64,000 nucleotides of DNA from contig NZ_CP139089.1 in NCBI RefSeq assembly GCF_038024855.1, positions 3,747,501 through 3,811,500 of the forward strand, in the 5' to 3' direction. Below, in pieces: positions 37,124 to 46,627 of the stretch. How positions within the stretch are numbered: the stretch's first letter is position 1; every line of letters begins with the position of its first letter. A program made the translations under genes and the position numbers. Under the pieces are notes generated by a model, which ran no database searches, was not told the DNA's origin, and was given only the letters and a program-made list of their open reading frames with translations. Origin of the DNA: Methylocella tundrae. Lineage in GTDB: Bacteria > Pseudomonadota > Alphaproteobacteria > Rhizobiales > Beijerinckiaceae.

Positions 37124-37897
37124 ATGACCGACCGATCGAACCGAGGAATTTCGCCGACGGCGCTTGTCACCGGAGGCGGCAGGCGGATTGGCTTGCGAAT
37201 ATCGCAGCGCCTCGCGCGCGCGGGCTATGCCGTGATTCTCCATTGCAGCCCCCCGTCGGCAAGCGAGGTCGAGCATGAGGCGGCGCGCATCGCGGCGGAG
37301 GGAGGCAAGGCCGCCGCGCTGAGCGCCGATCTGTCGGAAGCGGAGGCGACTGATCGCCTGATCGCGGCGGCGAGCGCGTTGTTCGGGCCGCTGGCGCTCC
37401 TCGTCAACAACGCCTCCATTTTCGAAGATGATTCCGCCAAAAGTTTCGACGTCGAGCGATTCGACAGGCATTTTGCCGTCAATCTGCGGGCGCCTTGCAT
37501 TTTGGCCCGTGATTTCGCCGCGCAGGCGCGCGCCGGCGCCGACGCCGCGGTGGTCAACATCGTCGATCAGCGCGTTTTCAACCTGACGCCGGAGTTTTTC
37601 TCCTACACCTTGAGCAAGGCGGCGCTCTGGGCCGCGACCCAGACGATGGCGCAATCCTTCGCGCCGAATGTCCGGGTCAACGCCGTGGGGCCCGGCCCGG
37701 TGCTGCCGAATAGCATGGAGGGAGAGGCTGGCTTCCGGCGCGAGGTGGCGAGCGTGCTCCTGCGCCGCGCCGTCGATCCCGACGACATCGCCGACGCCGT
37801 TCTTTATCTGGCGAAAGCGCGCAATGTCACCGGCCAGATGATCGCTGTCGACGCCGGGCAGCATCTCTCCTGGCGGACGCCCGATATCGTGCTTTAA
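37124..37897 (+). CDS. PTR1/FolM-type pteridine reductase (SDR family)
   Basis: A 257-residue short-chain reductase. The coenzyme motif is TGGGRRIG, the TGxxxRxG variant of NADPH-using pteridine reductases in place of TGxxxGxG. The catalytic set D-x12-Y-x3-K is present (NIVDQRVF ... SYTLSKAAL), with the same spacing as D181/Y194/K198 of Leishmania PTR1; NNASIF is also shared. A role in reducing dihydropterins for folate or methanopterin cofactors is inferred, strengthened by the Fae paralogue directly upstream. ATG 37124 is preferred to GTG 37100. Confidence 0.8.
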   Translation: MTDRSNRGISPTALVTGGGRRIGLRISQRLARAGYAVILHCSPPSASEVEHEAARIAAEGGKAAALSADLSEAEATDRLIAAASALFGPLALLVNNASIFEDDSAKSFDVERFDRHFAVNLRAPCILARDFAAQARAGADAAVVNIVDQRVFNLTPEFFSYTLSKAALWAATQTMAQSFAPNVRVNAVGPGPVLPNSMEGEAGFRREVASVLLRRAVDPDDIADAVLYLAKARNVTGQMIAVDAGQHLSWRTPDIVL

Positions 37898-37913
37898 GCG
37901 TTTGCGCGGCGAG

Positions 37914-38219
37914 TCAATCCGCGCTCGGAAGGCGGCGCATCGTGAATTCGATGCGATCATCCGACAATTCGCGCCAGGATTCGATCTCGGTCATATAGGC
38001 GGCTTTCGGGAATCTCGCGAACCATTCGCGGGCTTTGTCGCGGGCCTCGCTGCGCGGCAGGGTAAAGGTCTCGCGCCTCCATGCGCCCATGCGCCGCGAC
38101 TCGTCGTCGGCTTGCGCGCGCGAGCGTTTGGCGAGCCGGCGCGCTATGTCCGATGGCCTCTTTTCCTCTGCGCTCACTTCAACGCAACTCCCGAACGCAA
38201 GAGTTTCAAACGATCGCAT
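37914..38219 (-). CDS. Conserved-looking hypothetical protein, 101 residues
   Basis: Not recognised. A soluble, charged protein (many Arg/Glu/Lys) starting MRSFETLAFG with one Cys (SCVEV). The C-terminal half, SEARDKAREWFARFPKAAYMTEIESWREL, looks like helices followed by two strands (DRIEFTMRRLP). GGAAA 7 nt upstream supports ATG 38219; the frame extends further up without a plausible start. It converges on the pteridine reductase gene with 16 bp between. Confidence 0.6.
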   Translation of the reverse strand: MRSFETLAFGSCVEVSAEEKRPSDIARRLAKRSRAQADDESRRMGAWRRETFTLPRSEARDKAREWFARFPKAAYMTEIESWRELSDDRIEFTMRRLPSAD

Positions 38220-38380
38220 TTTGTTTCCGCGAACCCGCGGCGCCGCATGAAAGCGCGCCGCTCCATCATAGCGCGGAGATAGGCCGGCTAAAACCTTAAC
38301 GGTGGGTTTAATGGAACAGTTTGGCCCTCGCGCGCTTGAGAATTGCAACGCGGTTAACAGCGCGCTTCGTTCAGCTTCGC

Positions 38381-39640
38381 TCAGCGGGAGCCTTTGACGA
38401 CCTCGTCGAGCATTTGCGCGAGGACGGACGCATCGTCCGGAAATCCCGCCGCGATCCAGCGTGTTTGCAGAAGGTCCAGCGCTTCGCCTATGGCCGGCCC
38501 GCGGGCGAAGCCATGCGCGAGAAGGTCGGCGCCGGAAAAGGGCAGGCGCGGCTCCTGAGTTTCGCGCAAAAAGTGCTTGGCGGGGACCCACTGCGCGAGG
38601 TCCGGCGCGCGAATGGCGGCGAGCATGACGGCGTCCGCCGCGGCCTGCCGGCCGTTGAGAAAAAGCAGCCGGCGCAATTCGTCCTCGCCGGGGGGCGCCT
38701 CGCGGGCGTGCAGCGGGATCAGGAGGCGGGCCGCGCGCTCAAGGCGCTGCCGCTCGGCGTTCGAGAGGCGAAGGCTTTGTCCAAGGCGATCGGCGTCTTC
38801 CGGCAATTCGACGCAAAGCGCGGCGAGGCGCAGCAGAGGGTCGGGCGGGCCGGCGTCCTCGGTCGCCGCCATCCGCCGCAGCCGCGCGGGATTCGGCGCG
38901 GAGGCGATGAGCGGCCCGAGCAGCCCGGCGTCGCACATCTCCTGCGCCGCCTCGGCTGCGCGCCGCGCGGCAAGCAGCTTCAAGAGCTCTGCCCGCACTC
39001 TTTCGCGCGAGAGGCGAGCGAGCCCCGAGCGCTCGCGCATCGCCGCGACGAGCCCCGCGGGATCAAGCGGACCTTCGGTGAAATCCGCCGAAAAACGAAA
39101 AAAGCGCAGGATGCGCAGATAGTCCTCGCGGATGCGCTGCGCCGGTTCGCCGATGAAGCGCAGCCTTCGCGCTCTGATGTCGTCGAGGCCGCCGACATAA
39201 TCGAAGATCCGGCCGTCCTTAGCGAGAAATAAAGCGTTGATCGTGAAGTCACGGCGCAGGGCGTCGGCCCGGAAATCGCGGCCGAAGCGCACGGTGGCGC
39301 GGCGCCCGTCGGTCTCGACGTCTTCGCGAAGGCTTGTCACCTCGAATGTCTCGCCGCCGACGAGCAGCGTGAGCGTGCCATGTTCGACGCCCGTCGGGAT
39401 GACGCGAATGCCGGCCGCGCTCGCCCGCTCCGCCGTCGTCTCCGGCGCGGCAGTGGTGGCGAGGTCGATTTCATGCACCGGACGGCCGAGCAGCGCATTG
39501 CGCACCGCGCCGCCGACGAGGCGGGTCTCCTCGCCGCCAAAGTCGATGGCTTCGAAGATGCGGTCGAGCGAGGGATTTCTCAGCAGCGCCGCCAGCGCCT
39601 CGGATGCGGCCCCGTCGGTCGGCGGCGCATCCCCATTCAT
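38381..39640 (-). CDS. cca: CCA tRNA nucleotidyltransferase / poly(A) polymerase family
   Basis: A 419-residue class II nucleotidyltransferase. The head domain has LVGGAVRNALLGRPVHEIDLATTA; the metal site reads E-I-D where many relatives have D-x-D, a form common in alphaproteobacteria. VTSLREDVETDGRR and FTINALF, then RRLRFIGEPAQRIREDYLRILRFFRF (split here only by my reading) follow as in tRNA-CCA-adding enzymes. It repairs the 3' CCA of tRNA. Start overlaps the DUF6111 stop (ATGA), in an operon DUF1285-CoA pyrophosphatase-DUF6111-cca. Confidence 0.93.
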   Translation of the reverse strand: MNGDAPPTDGAASEALAALLRNPSLDRIFEAIDFGGEETRLVGGAVRNALLGRPVHEIDLATTAAPETTAERASAAGIRVIPTGVEHGTLTLLVGGETFEVTSLREDVETDGRRATVRFGRDFRADALRRDFTINALFLAKDGRIFDYVGGLDDIRARRLRFIGEPAQRIREDYLRILRFFRFSADFTEGPLDPAGLVAAMRERSGLARLSRERVRAELLKLLAARRAAEAAQEMCDAGLLGPLIASAPNPARLRRMAATEDAGPPDPLLRLAALCVELPEDADRLGQSLRLSNAERQRLERAARLLIPLHAREAPPGEDELRRLLFLNGRQAAADAVMLAAIRAPDLAQWVPAKHFLRETQEPRLPFSGADLLAHGFARGPAIGEALDLLQTRWIAAGFPDDASVLAQMLDEVVKGSR

Positions 39641-39897
39641 TGAATGCGTCCCGGCACGATGCGGCCATTTTCGATATGGGCGGGTATGTACGGACCCTGG
39701 CTGCGATCTGCGAAGATGCCGATGAGGAACACGCCGGCCACGGCGATAACCAGGCCGATGAGCGCAAGGGTCGAGACGGCGCCGCGCGTCCAGTGATCGA
39801 CTTCGAAAGGATATTTCCGGCGCAGCGTCAGATAAAGAACATAGGCGACGAAAGGAGACCCGAACAAGAGCGCAGGCTCAAGAATGACGCGCCACAT
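39637..39897 (-). CDS. DUF6111 membrane protein
   Basis: An 86-residue protein with two membrane helices (VILEPALLFGSPFVAYVLYL and TLALIGLVIAVAGVFLIGI) and a short periplasmic or cytosolic tail containing GPYIPAHIENG, the DUF6111 pattern. Function unknown. It overlaps both neighbours (4 nt with cca, 1 nt with the CoA pyrophosphatase), so it is translated as part of this operon, which is conserved in Hyphomicrobiales. Confidence 0.88.
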   Translation of the reverse strand: MWRVILEPALLFGSPFVAYVLYLTLRRKYPFEVDHWTRGAVSTLALIGLVIAVAGVFLIGIFADRSQGPYIPAHIENGRIVPGRIQ

Positions 39898-40559
39898 CAG
39901 GAATAAAGCCTTTCAAAAAGATTGCGCAGAATGCCGGCGGTAATGCCCCAGATATAGCGCTCGCCGTAAGGCATCGCGTAAAATTGACGGAGCTTGCCGT
40001 CGAATTCGCGGGAGTGGAGCGAATGGTTCGCCGCATCCATGAGGAAAGCAAACGGCGTTTCAAATGCGTCCTCGACCTCGCCGGGATTGAGCCGGAGATC
40101 GAAATGCGGCTCCACTCTGGCGACGACCGGGATGACGCGAAAGCCGGTGCCTGTCACGTAAGGATCAAGGTAGCCGAGCGGCTCGACATGGGCGGGCGGC
40201 AGGCCGACTTCCTCGTGCGCTTCCCGCAAGGCGGCGGCGGCCGGGCTGTCGTCGTACGACTCGATCTTGCCGCCGGGAAAAGCGATCTGGCCGGCATGAA
40301 CCCGCAGGCCCGCCGCCCGCTGGGTTAAAAGCACGCGCACTTCTCGCGGATAAGCGACGAGCCCGACGAGCACGGCCGCCGCCCGCGCGCCCGGGGCGAG
40401 GGCCAAGGCCGTCGGCTGGCCGGCCATCACCTCATCGTCGATGACCGGATCGCTGAGCACGAGATCATGACCCGGCGGCTCGATCGTGAAAGTCAGCCGC
40501 CCTTTGATATGGGCGAAAACACGCGTCGGAGCGAAGCGCTCGTCGAGAAGGTCAGTCAA
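39897..40559 (-). CDS. NUDIX hydrolase, CoA pyrophosphatase
   Basis: A 220-residue enzyme hydrolysing CoA and its derivatives to 4'-phosphopantetheine and ADP. The Nudix box is present (GGKIESYD, then REAHEEVGL), preceded by LTQRAAGLRVHAGQIAFPGG, the UPF0035/CoAse signature. The start is most likely TTG 40559, which overlaps the DUF1285 stop (TTGA) and has AGAGGC about 7 nt upstream; the frame continues further up but without homologous sequence. Confidence 0.9.
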   Translation of the reverse strand: MTDLLDERFAPTRVFAHIKGRLTFTIEPPGHDLVLSDPVIDDEVMAGQPTALALAPGARAAAVLVGLVAYPREVRVLLTQRAAGLRVHAGQIAFPGGKIESYDDSPAAAALREAHEEVGLPPAHVEPLGYLDPYVTGTGFRVIPVVARVEPHFDLRLNPGEVEDAFETPFAFLMDAANHSLHSREFDGKLRQFYAMPYGERYIWGITAGILRNLFERLYS

Positions 40560-41188
40560 AGGCTTGCCTCTATGGCGGCGAGCTCCTGCGCGCCGGCCAG
40601 CGGGAAGAACGCGCCAGCCGAGGCTACGCCAAAGCACTGCGCGCCCTCATGCGCCCTGATTTCGCAAAGCGCAACGAGATCCATCAATAAGGCGCGGGCG
40701 AGCAGCGCCCAAAGCTCTCCGCGCACCAGAACATAGGGCTTGACGCCGCCGGATTCTGTCTCGCGCTCGAAACGCAAGGGATGCTCGGCGTCGGCCGTCA
40801 CCCAATCGTCGACATTTGTGCGAAACCGCAGGAGTTGCTCGGGGCCGTCTCCGCTTTTCTCCATTTCCACGGCGATGAAGGGGGCGTCCTCGACGAGGAT
40901 TCCGACGCGTTCGACGGGCGTCACCAGCACGTAACGATCGGGGTCCTTGCGCAAAATCGTCGAAAACAGCCGCACCAGCGCCGGCCGCAGGATCGGCGTT
41001 CCCTGATAGAACCACGCGCCGTCGCGCGCGATGCGCATGTCGATGTCGCCGCAAAAGGGCGGATTCCATTGCGCGACCGGAGGAAGCGGCCTCGCCTGGG
41101 CGGGCGCGGGAAGCTCCCTCGCCAGCCTGGCCAATGCCGGGGGATCTTGCCGCTCCGGTTCCCCTTTCGCTTCAATATCCTGCGCCAT
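40556..41188 (-). CDS. DUF1285 domain protein
   Basis: A 210-residue soluble protein with the DUF1285 blocks WNPPFCGDIDMRIARDG, WFYQGTPILRPALVRLFS and RYVLVTPVERVGI. Function unknown, structure known to be a two-domain beta fold in relatives. GAGG 5 nt before ATG 41188 gives the start. First gene of the minus-strand operon ending in cca, and divergent from moxR (157 bp shared promoter region). Confidence 0.9.
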   Translation of the reverse strand: MAQDIEAKGEPERQDPPALARLARELPAPAQARPLPPVAQWNPPFCGDIDMRIARDGAWFYQGTPILRPALVRLFSTILRKDPDRYVLVTPVERVGILVEDAPFIAVEMEKSGDGPEQLLRFRTNVDDWVTADAEHPLRFERETESGGVKPYVLVRGELWALLARALLMDLVALCEIRAHEGAQCFGVASAGAFFPLAGAQELAAIEASL

Positions 41189-41345
41189 ACATCCTCGCCG
41201 CAGCGCCAGCCATGAAAAAGAGCCAAATCGCGGTGATTGTGAAAATGAACCCCGTCGACAATGCAATCTGGATAGACCACTAATTGCAGAGCGACGAAGC
41301 GAAAATATCGTGTCCGCGGCCGCGGGCTCAAGAAAAAGGGATCCT

Positions 41346-42347
41346 ATGGCAGAAGCAGTGACAGCCTCCTTCGAAGCCGCCATGGAGCGCAGCGCCGAAA
41401 CCGCGCTGGATCGCATCGCGGCCGCGCGGGCTGCGATCGAAACGATCATTTTCGGCCAGACCCAGGTGGTGGAAGAAGCTCTGGTGACGCTTCTGTCGGG
41501 TGGCCACGGCCTCCTCGTCGGCGTGCCGGGCCTCGCCAAGACCAAGCTCGTCGAGACCCTTGGAATTGTGCTCGGCCTCAATGCGCGCCGCGTGCAGTTC
41601 ACGCCGGATCTCATGCCGGCGGACATCCTTGGCTCCGAGGTCCTGGAAGAATCGAGCGACCGGCGGCGCAGCTTCCGTTTCGTGCAAGGTCCGATCTTCG
41701 CCCAATTGCTGATGGCCGACGAGATCAACCGCGCCAGTCCGCGCACCCAGTCGGCCCTGCTTCAGGCGATGCAGGAATATCACGTTTCGGTCGCGGGCGA
41801 GCGCCATGACCTGCCGCAGCCTTTCCATGTTCTGGCGACACAAAATCCGCTCGAGCAGGAGGGCACATATCCGTTGCCGGAAGCTCAGCTCGACCGTTTC
41901 CTGATGCAGATCGACGTCGGCTATCCAGACCGCGCCGCCGAAAGGCGCATTCTGGTCGAAACGACGGGCGCGGCCCAGGCCGAAGCCAGGCATGTGATCA
42001 ACGCCGAGGAGTTGATGGGCATTCAGCGGCTGGTGCGACGGCTGCCGATCGGCGACAGCGTCATCGAAGCGATCCTCGACGTCGTGCGCTCGGCGCGTCC
42101 GGGCGAAGGCGATCCGGCGATCACGCAGCATATCGCCTGGGGGCCGGGTCCACGCGCGGCGCAGGCCCTGATGCTGGCGACCCGGGCGCGCGCCTTGATT
42201 GGCGGCCGGCTCTCGCCCTCGAACGACGATGTCGCGGCGCTCGCCGTGCCGATCCTGAAGCACCGCATGGCGCTGACATTTTCCGCCCGCGCCGAAGGCG
42301 AGACGATCACCGATCTCATCGCCAAGCTCACACAACGGCTGCGCTGA
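41346..42347 (+). CDS. MoxR-family AAA+ ATPase
   Basis: A 333-residue AAA+ chaperone. Walker A GVPGLAKT, Walker B LLMADEINRA, sensor 1 TQNPLEQEGTYPLPEAQLDRF and sensor 2 with an arginine finger (SPRTQ) are in place. MoxR ATPases work with VWA-domain partners such as the DUF58 protein encoded next, in metal-enzyme maturation or envelope stress. AAGGGA before ATG 41346 sets the start. Despite the name it is not evidence for methanol dehydrogenase, since this moxR-DUF58-DUF4159 block is general in alphaproteobacteria. Confidence 0.94.
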   Translation: MAEAVTASFEAAMERSAETALDRIAAARAAIETIIFGQTQVVEEALVTLLSGGHGLLVGVPGLAKTKLVETLGIVLGLNARRVQFTPDLMPADILGSEVLEESSDRRRSFRFVQGPIFAQLLMADEINRASPRTQSALLQAMQEYHVSVAGERHDLPQPFHVLATQNPLEQEGTYPLPEAQLDRFLMQIDVGYPDRAAERRILVETTGAAQAEARHVINAEELMGIQRLVRRLPIGDSVIEAILDVVRSARPGEGDPAITQHIAWGPGPRAAQALMLATRARALIGGRLSPSNDDVAALAVPILKHRMALTFSARAEGETITDLIAKLTQRLR

Positions 42348-42349
42348 AC

Positions 42350-43297
42350 ATGGCGGAGGTCCGGCTCCTCGACCGCGATGAAGGCCGCCTCGCCGGCCGC
42401 CAGCAGGACGAGGCGCTGTCTCTGGCGCGCCGTTTTCCGAACCTTGTCGTCGCCGCGCGGGAGGTTGCCGCCAGCGTGCTCCACGGCGTTCACGGGCGCC
42501 GCCGCGCCGGCGTTGGCGAATCCTTCTGGCAGTTCCGGCCCTTCGACGCGGGGGAATCGAAAAATCGCATCGATTGGCGCCGGTCGGCGCGCGACGACAG
42601 GCTTTATGTGCGCGAAAGGGAATGGGAAGCGGCGCATACGGTGATGGTCTGGATCGACCGCTCCGCCTCGATGCGTTTCGTCTCGAAACTGGCGCTGCAG
42701 CCGAAAATTGATCGCGCGCTGGTGCTTGGCCTCGCGACGGCCGATTTATTGATCAGGGGCGGCGAGCGCGTCGGCCTTCTTGGCCTCGTCCGGCCCGTCG
42801 CGGCCCGCAATATCGTCGAGCGCTTCGCGGAAGCTTTGCTCAGCGAGATTTTACAGCGCGGGTCCGATCATGAGGCGGCGGAGCTGCCGGCCTCCGACAG
42901 CCTGCCGCGGAATTCGCAGGCCGTGCTGATCGGGGATTTTCTCAGTGATCCCGCCGCCATCGCCGCGACGATCGAAAAGATCGGCGCACGCGGCGCGCGC
43001 GGTCATCTCATCATGATCGCCGACCCGGTCGAGGAGACATTTCCCTTCTCCGGCCATACTGAATTCATCGATGTCGATTCCCCCGCGCGCCTGCGCGTCG
43101 GCGATGCCGAATCCTTGCGCGTCGATTATATCCGGCGTCTTGAAGCCCATCGCGAGGCGATCCGGACGGCGGCCCGGGCGCGCGGCTGGACCTTGCTGCT
43201 GCACCGGACCGACCGGCCTGCGTCCGAGGCCTTGCTGGCATTGAGGATGCATCTCGACGCCCATTTCCATAACGCCTCCGCGGGTCTGGCCCTTTGA
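42350..43297 (+). CDS. DUF58 (VWA-like) protein, MoxR partner
   Basis: A 315-residue protein with the DUF58 signature FRPFDAGESKNRIDWRRSAR and LYVREREWE, followed by a von Willebrand A-like fold with a partial MIDAS motif (DRSASM). It starts 2 nt after moxR and overlaps the next gene by 4 nt (ATGA-type, 43294-43297). Co-function with MoxR is inferred from constant linkage. Confidence 0.92.
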   Translation: MAEVRLLDRDEGRLAGRQQDEALSLARRFPNLVVAAREVAASVLHGVHGRRRAGVGESFWQFRPFDAGESKNRIDWRRSARDDRLYVREREWEAAHTVMVWIDRSASMRFVSKLALQPKIDRALVLGLATADLLIRGGERVGLLGLVRPVAARNIVERFAEALLSEILQRGSDHEAAELPASDSLPRNSQAVLIGDFLSDPAAIAATIEKIGARGARGHLIMIADPVEETFPFSGHTEFIDVDSPARLRVGDAESLRVDYIRRLEAHREAIRTAARARGWTLLLHRTDRPASEALLALRMHLDAHFHNASAGLAL

Positions 43298-46140
43298 TGT
43301 TTGGTATTCCGCTCGCTTTCACGGTTCCCCTCGCCCTCACCGCGCTGATCGGTCTGCCGCTCCTCTATTATGTGCTGCGCGTCACGCCGCCGCGCCCGCG
43401 TCAGGTGCCATTTCCGCCGTTGCGGCTGTTTCTTGATCTGCTGCCGGCCAATCAGACCCCGCGGCGAACCCCCTTATGGCTTTTGATTCTGCGCCTCGCG
43501 ATCGCCGCCTGCATCATTTTCGCGATGGCTGGCCCTGTGCTGAACCCTGCGCCGGTCGCCGCGGGGGCGGGGCCGCTGTTGCTCGTGCTGGATGACGGCT
43601 GGCCGGCGGCCCCGAGCTGGGATCGCCGGATCGAGGCGGCCGCGCAGCGCATCCAGGCGGCAGGGCAACGGTCAAGACCGGTCGCCATCGTCGCGACTTC
43701 CGACGGCCCGCGCGAAATTCTTCCCTTTGAGGCGAACAAGGCGCTCGAGCGGCTGCGCGCGATCAAGCCCGCGCCTTATGCGCCGGATCGGTTGCCGGCG
43801 CTCGGCGCGATTAAGGCTTTCATCGCCGCCCATGACGAAAGCTCGGTCGTCTGGATCGCCGACGGCCTCGAGCGCGGCCATGCGGGCGATTTCGCTGCCG
43901 GCCTCGCGGGGGCGGCGAAACACCTCTCCATCGTCACCGACCCCAATCCGGTCAGGGCGCTCTCGGGGCCGCAAAATCTGGCGGGAGGCCTCGAAGTGGG
44001 CGTGCTGCGGTCCGCCGTCGCGGGCGCCGAGCAAGGTGAGGTTCGCGCGCTCGACCTCAAGGGCCTCGCCATCGGCGCCGCCCCTTTCGATTTTGCCGGA
44101 AAGACCGCCACCACCGCCCGGTTCGACCTGCCGGTCGAATTGCGCAACGACATCGTGCGGCTCGAAATCGCCGGCGAGCACTCGGCGGGAGCGGTCTCGC
44201 TGCTCGATGAGCGCTGGCGCCGGCGTAGCGTCGGCATCGTCAGCGGGGAGGCCGCCGACGTGTCGCAGCCCTTGCTCGCGCCGAATTATTATCTGAAGAA
44301 GGCGCTCTCTCCCTTCGCAGACGTGCGCGAGGCGCGGCCCGGCGTCGGCGATCCGATCCATGCCTTGCTCGAGGAGCATGTCGCCGTCATGGTCCTCGCC
44401 GATATCGGCGCCGTCTCGGGGCCGACGCATGACGAACTGCGGCATTTTATCGAGGATGGAGGCATCCTTGTCCGCTTCGCCGGCACCCGGCTCGCCAACG
44501 CTTCCGACGATCTCGTTCCCGTGCGGCTGCGCCGGGGCGGGCGCGTGCTCGGCGGGTCGATGTCATGGGACACGCCGAAAAAGCTCGCGCCATTCGAGCG
44601 TTCAAGTCCTTTCTTTGGTTTGAACGTTCCAGATGAAGTGACTGTCACGCGCCAGGTGCTCGCCGAGCCCGATCCCGGCCTGCCAGCCAAGACGCTGGCG
44701 CAGCTCTCGGACGGCACGCCGCTCGTAACGGCGATGCGCATGGGCAAAGGAATGACCATTCTCTTTCATGTGACGGCCGACACCACATGGTCGAACCTGC
44801 CGCTGTCGGGCCTTTTCGTCGATATGCTGCGCAAGATCGTCGATCTGTCTGGAGAAACGGGTCAAGGCGCGGCCACCGGGGTGGAAGCCGAGAAAGCGCA
44901 AACGGACGCGGCCAAAGCCGGCGACAAGGACGCGCTCGCCGCGAGCGCGGATCAGCCGCGCACCGTTGCGCCGACGCGAACGCTTGACGGCTATGGCGTC
45001 CTTGGCGTGCCGCCCGCCAGCGCAAAACCCATCCCGATCGGCTTTGCGGGCGCGGCGGACGCGGAGCATCTGCCTGGATTTTACGGCCCGCAAAATGCGC
45101 CTCTCGCCGTCAACACGCTGCTCGCCGGGGAAACCTTGTCGGCGCTGGATTTTGGCCGCCTTGGCCTCGCGCCCAATTTTCTGCGCGGCGCCGAGCCGGT
45201 CGATCTCAGGCCCTTCCTGATCGCCGCGGCGTTCCTTCTGTTCTGTCTCGACGCGCTGGCCTCGCTCTGGCTATCGGGGGCGCTGCGCCCCTCGCGCCGG
45301 GCCGTCGCGGGCCTTGCGGCGTTTCTCATCGCCTGCGGATGTGTCGCGGGGCCGATGCGGGCGCAGGCCGAACCTTCGAGCCCGGCGATTTCGCAGCGCG
45401 ACATCAATTCGGCGCTAACGACCCGTCTCGCCTATGTCGTCAGCGGCGACGCCAAGGTCGATGAGGCGAGCCGGCAAGGCCTCCTCAGCCTGTCGCGGGT
45501 GCTGGCGCGGCGGACGTCCCTCACGCCGGGAGAGCCGGTTGGCGTCGATCCTGCGCGCGACGAACTCAGCTTCTATCCGTTGCTCTATTGGCCGATCGTC
45601 GCCGGGCGCCCGCGGCCATCGCAGGAGGCTATCGCCAAGATCAGCGCCTTCATGAGACTTGGAGGCACCATTATTTTCGACACCCGTGATGCGCTGACGG
45701 CGCGTCCGGACGGGCCGCCGACCCCTGAGGCGCAATGGCTGCGGCAATTGCTCGATGGCGTCGACGTGCCCGAACTCGCCCCAGTGCCCGCGGACCACGT
45801 CGTCACCAAAACTTTTTATCTGCTCGACGGCTTCGTTGGCCGCTACGTCAATGGGGTCACCTGGATCGAAGCCCTGCCGCCGGCTCCAGCCGATGGGAGC
45901 GCGCGACCGGCGCGGTCCGGCGATGGCGTCTCGCCGGTGATCATCACCTCGAACGACCTTGCGGGAGGATGGGCGAGCGACCCCGATGGCGAGAGCCTTT
46001 ATGCGTTGACCCCCGGCGGAGCACGCCAGCATGAACTCGCCTTGCGCGGAGGGGTCAACCTCGTGATGTACACGCTGACAGGCAACTATAAGGCCGATCA
46101 GGTGCATGTGCGCGACCTGCTCGAGCGCCTCGCGCATTAA
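43294..46140 (+). CDS. DUF4159 membrane protein with BatA-type N terminus
   Basis: A 948-residue protein. The N terminus (1-85) is the BatA/aerotolerance type with two membrane helices (LTALIGLPLLYYVLRV, LLILRLAIAACIIFAMAGP). A VWA-like and gatase-like periplasmic region follows (VAVMVLADIGAVSGPTHDELRHFIEDGGILVRFAG), then a helix pair near 640-690 and the C-terminal DUF4159 domain (about 725-948, with TRLAYVVSGDAKVDEASRQGL and DELSFYPLLYWPI). Third gene of the moxR block, probably building an envelope complex with it. Confidence 0.9.
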   Translation: MMFGIPLAFTVPLALTALIGLPLLYYVLRVTPPRPRQVPFPPLRLFLDLLPANQTPRRTPLWLLILRLAIAACIIFAMAGPVLNPAPVAAGAGPLLLVLDDGWPAAPSWDRRIEAAAQRIQAAGQRSRPVAIVATSDGPREILPFEANKALERLRAIKPAPYAPDRLPALGAIKAFIAAHDESSVVWIADGLERGHAGDFAAGLAGAAKHLSIVTDPNPVRALSGPQNLAGGLEVGVLRSAVAGAEQGEVRALDLKGLAIGAAPFDFAGKTATTARFDLPVELRNDIVRLEIAGEHSAGAVSLLDERWRRRSVGIVSGEAADVSQPLLAPNYYLKKALSPFADVREARPGVGDPIHALLEEHVAVMVLADIGAVSGPTHDELRHFIEDGGILVRFAGTRLANASDDLVPVRLRRGGRVLGGSMSWDTPKKLAPFERSSPFFGLNVPDEVTVTRQVLAEPDPGLPAKTLAQLSDGTPLVTAMRMGKGMTILFHVTADTTWSNLPLSGLFVDMLRKIVDLSGETGQGAATGVEAEKAQTDAAKAGDKDALAASADQPRTVAPTRTLDGYGVLGVPPASAKPIPIGFAGAADAEHLPGFYGPQNAPLAVNTLLAGETLSALDFGRLGLAPNFLRGAEPVDLRPFLIAAAFLLFCLDALASLWLSGALRPSRRAVAGLAAFLIACGCVAGPMRAQAEPSSPAISQRDINSALTTRLAYVVSGDAKVDEASRQGLLSLSRVLARRTSLTPGEPVGVDPARDELSFYPLLYWPIVAGRPRPSQEAIAKISAFMRLGGTIIFDTRDALTARPDGPPTPEAQWLRQLLDGVDVPELAPVPADHVVTKTFYLLDGFVGRYVNGVTWIEALPPAPADGSARPARSGDGVSPVIITSNDLAGGWASDPDGESLYALTPGGARQHELALRGGVNLVMYTLTGNYKADQVHVRDLLERLAH

Positions 46141-46627
46141 GCGGGCGACACCTTTCTCTCGGCGCGGACGATCAGCGCCGCGCAACTTTCTCGCTTTAGA
46201 AGGAACGTGAACGCCGCGCGGGCAAGAGCGCGCCGTCAGGAGCCGCAGAGTTCCTGGATCAAATCATGTGGCGAAACAAAAAGTGAGGAGCCAGATCACC
46301 TTCGCGAATGGATCGGGCTTCGGCGACGGCCGCGACAATTGGCAGCGGCAGGCCCGGATTATGATGGCTCCGGCGCCTGATATACCGGCCATCCAAGCCT
46401 ATCCGGCGCTCCCGACACGTCTGGAACGCCGAACCTTTAGCTCTAGTCTGAACTGGCCGTTCAGCTTGGCTTGGCGTTATGGGGGATTAACTTTCTGTTA
46501 ACCATTGGGCTTGATTACTCAAATGCAACAGGGTCTGATAAGCTCGGATCAAGGTTGACGGAACCTTCTTTTAACGGTCGGGGCTTTACGAAAGGGCTAT
46601 CGTGCGATCACACAAGGAGTTTTGGGG
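46141..46627. other. Intergenic region upstream of pal
   Basis: 487 bp without a supported gene. A short frame at 46268-46501 has no homologous character and no ribosome site. The last 140 bp are richer in A/T (GGGGATTAACTTTCTGTT near 46480) and should hold the pal promoter; TTGATT at about 46511 and TGATAA at about 46536 are a weak pair with 19-bp spacing. Confidence 0.35.

Noticed and set aside
41346..46140. moxR block as evidence for a methanol dehydrogenase cluster
   Set aside because: MoxR-DUF58-DUF4159 is common in non-methylotrophic alphaproteobacteria; no mxa or xox gene is adjacent.
46268..46501. 77-codon frame upstream of pal
   Set aside because: No ribosome site, no hydrophobic or domain pattern; it lies where the pal promoter is expected.
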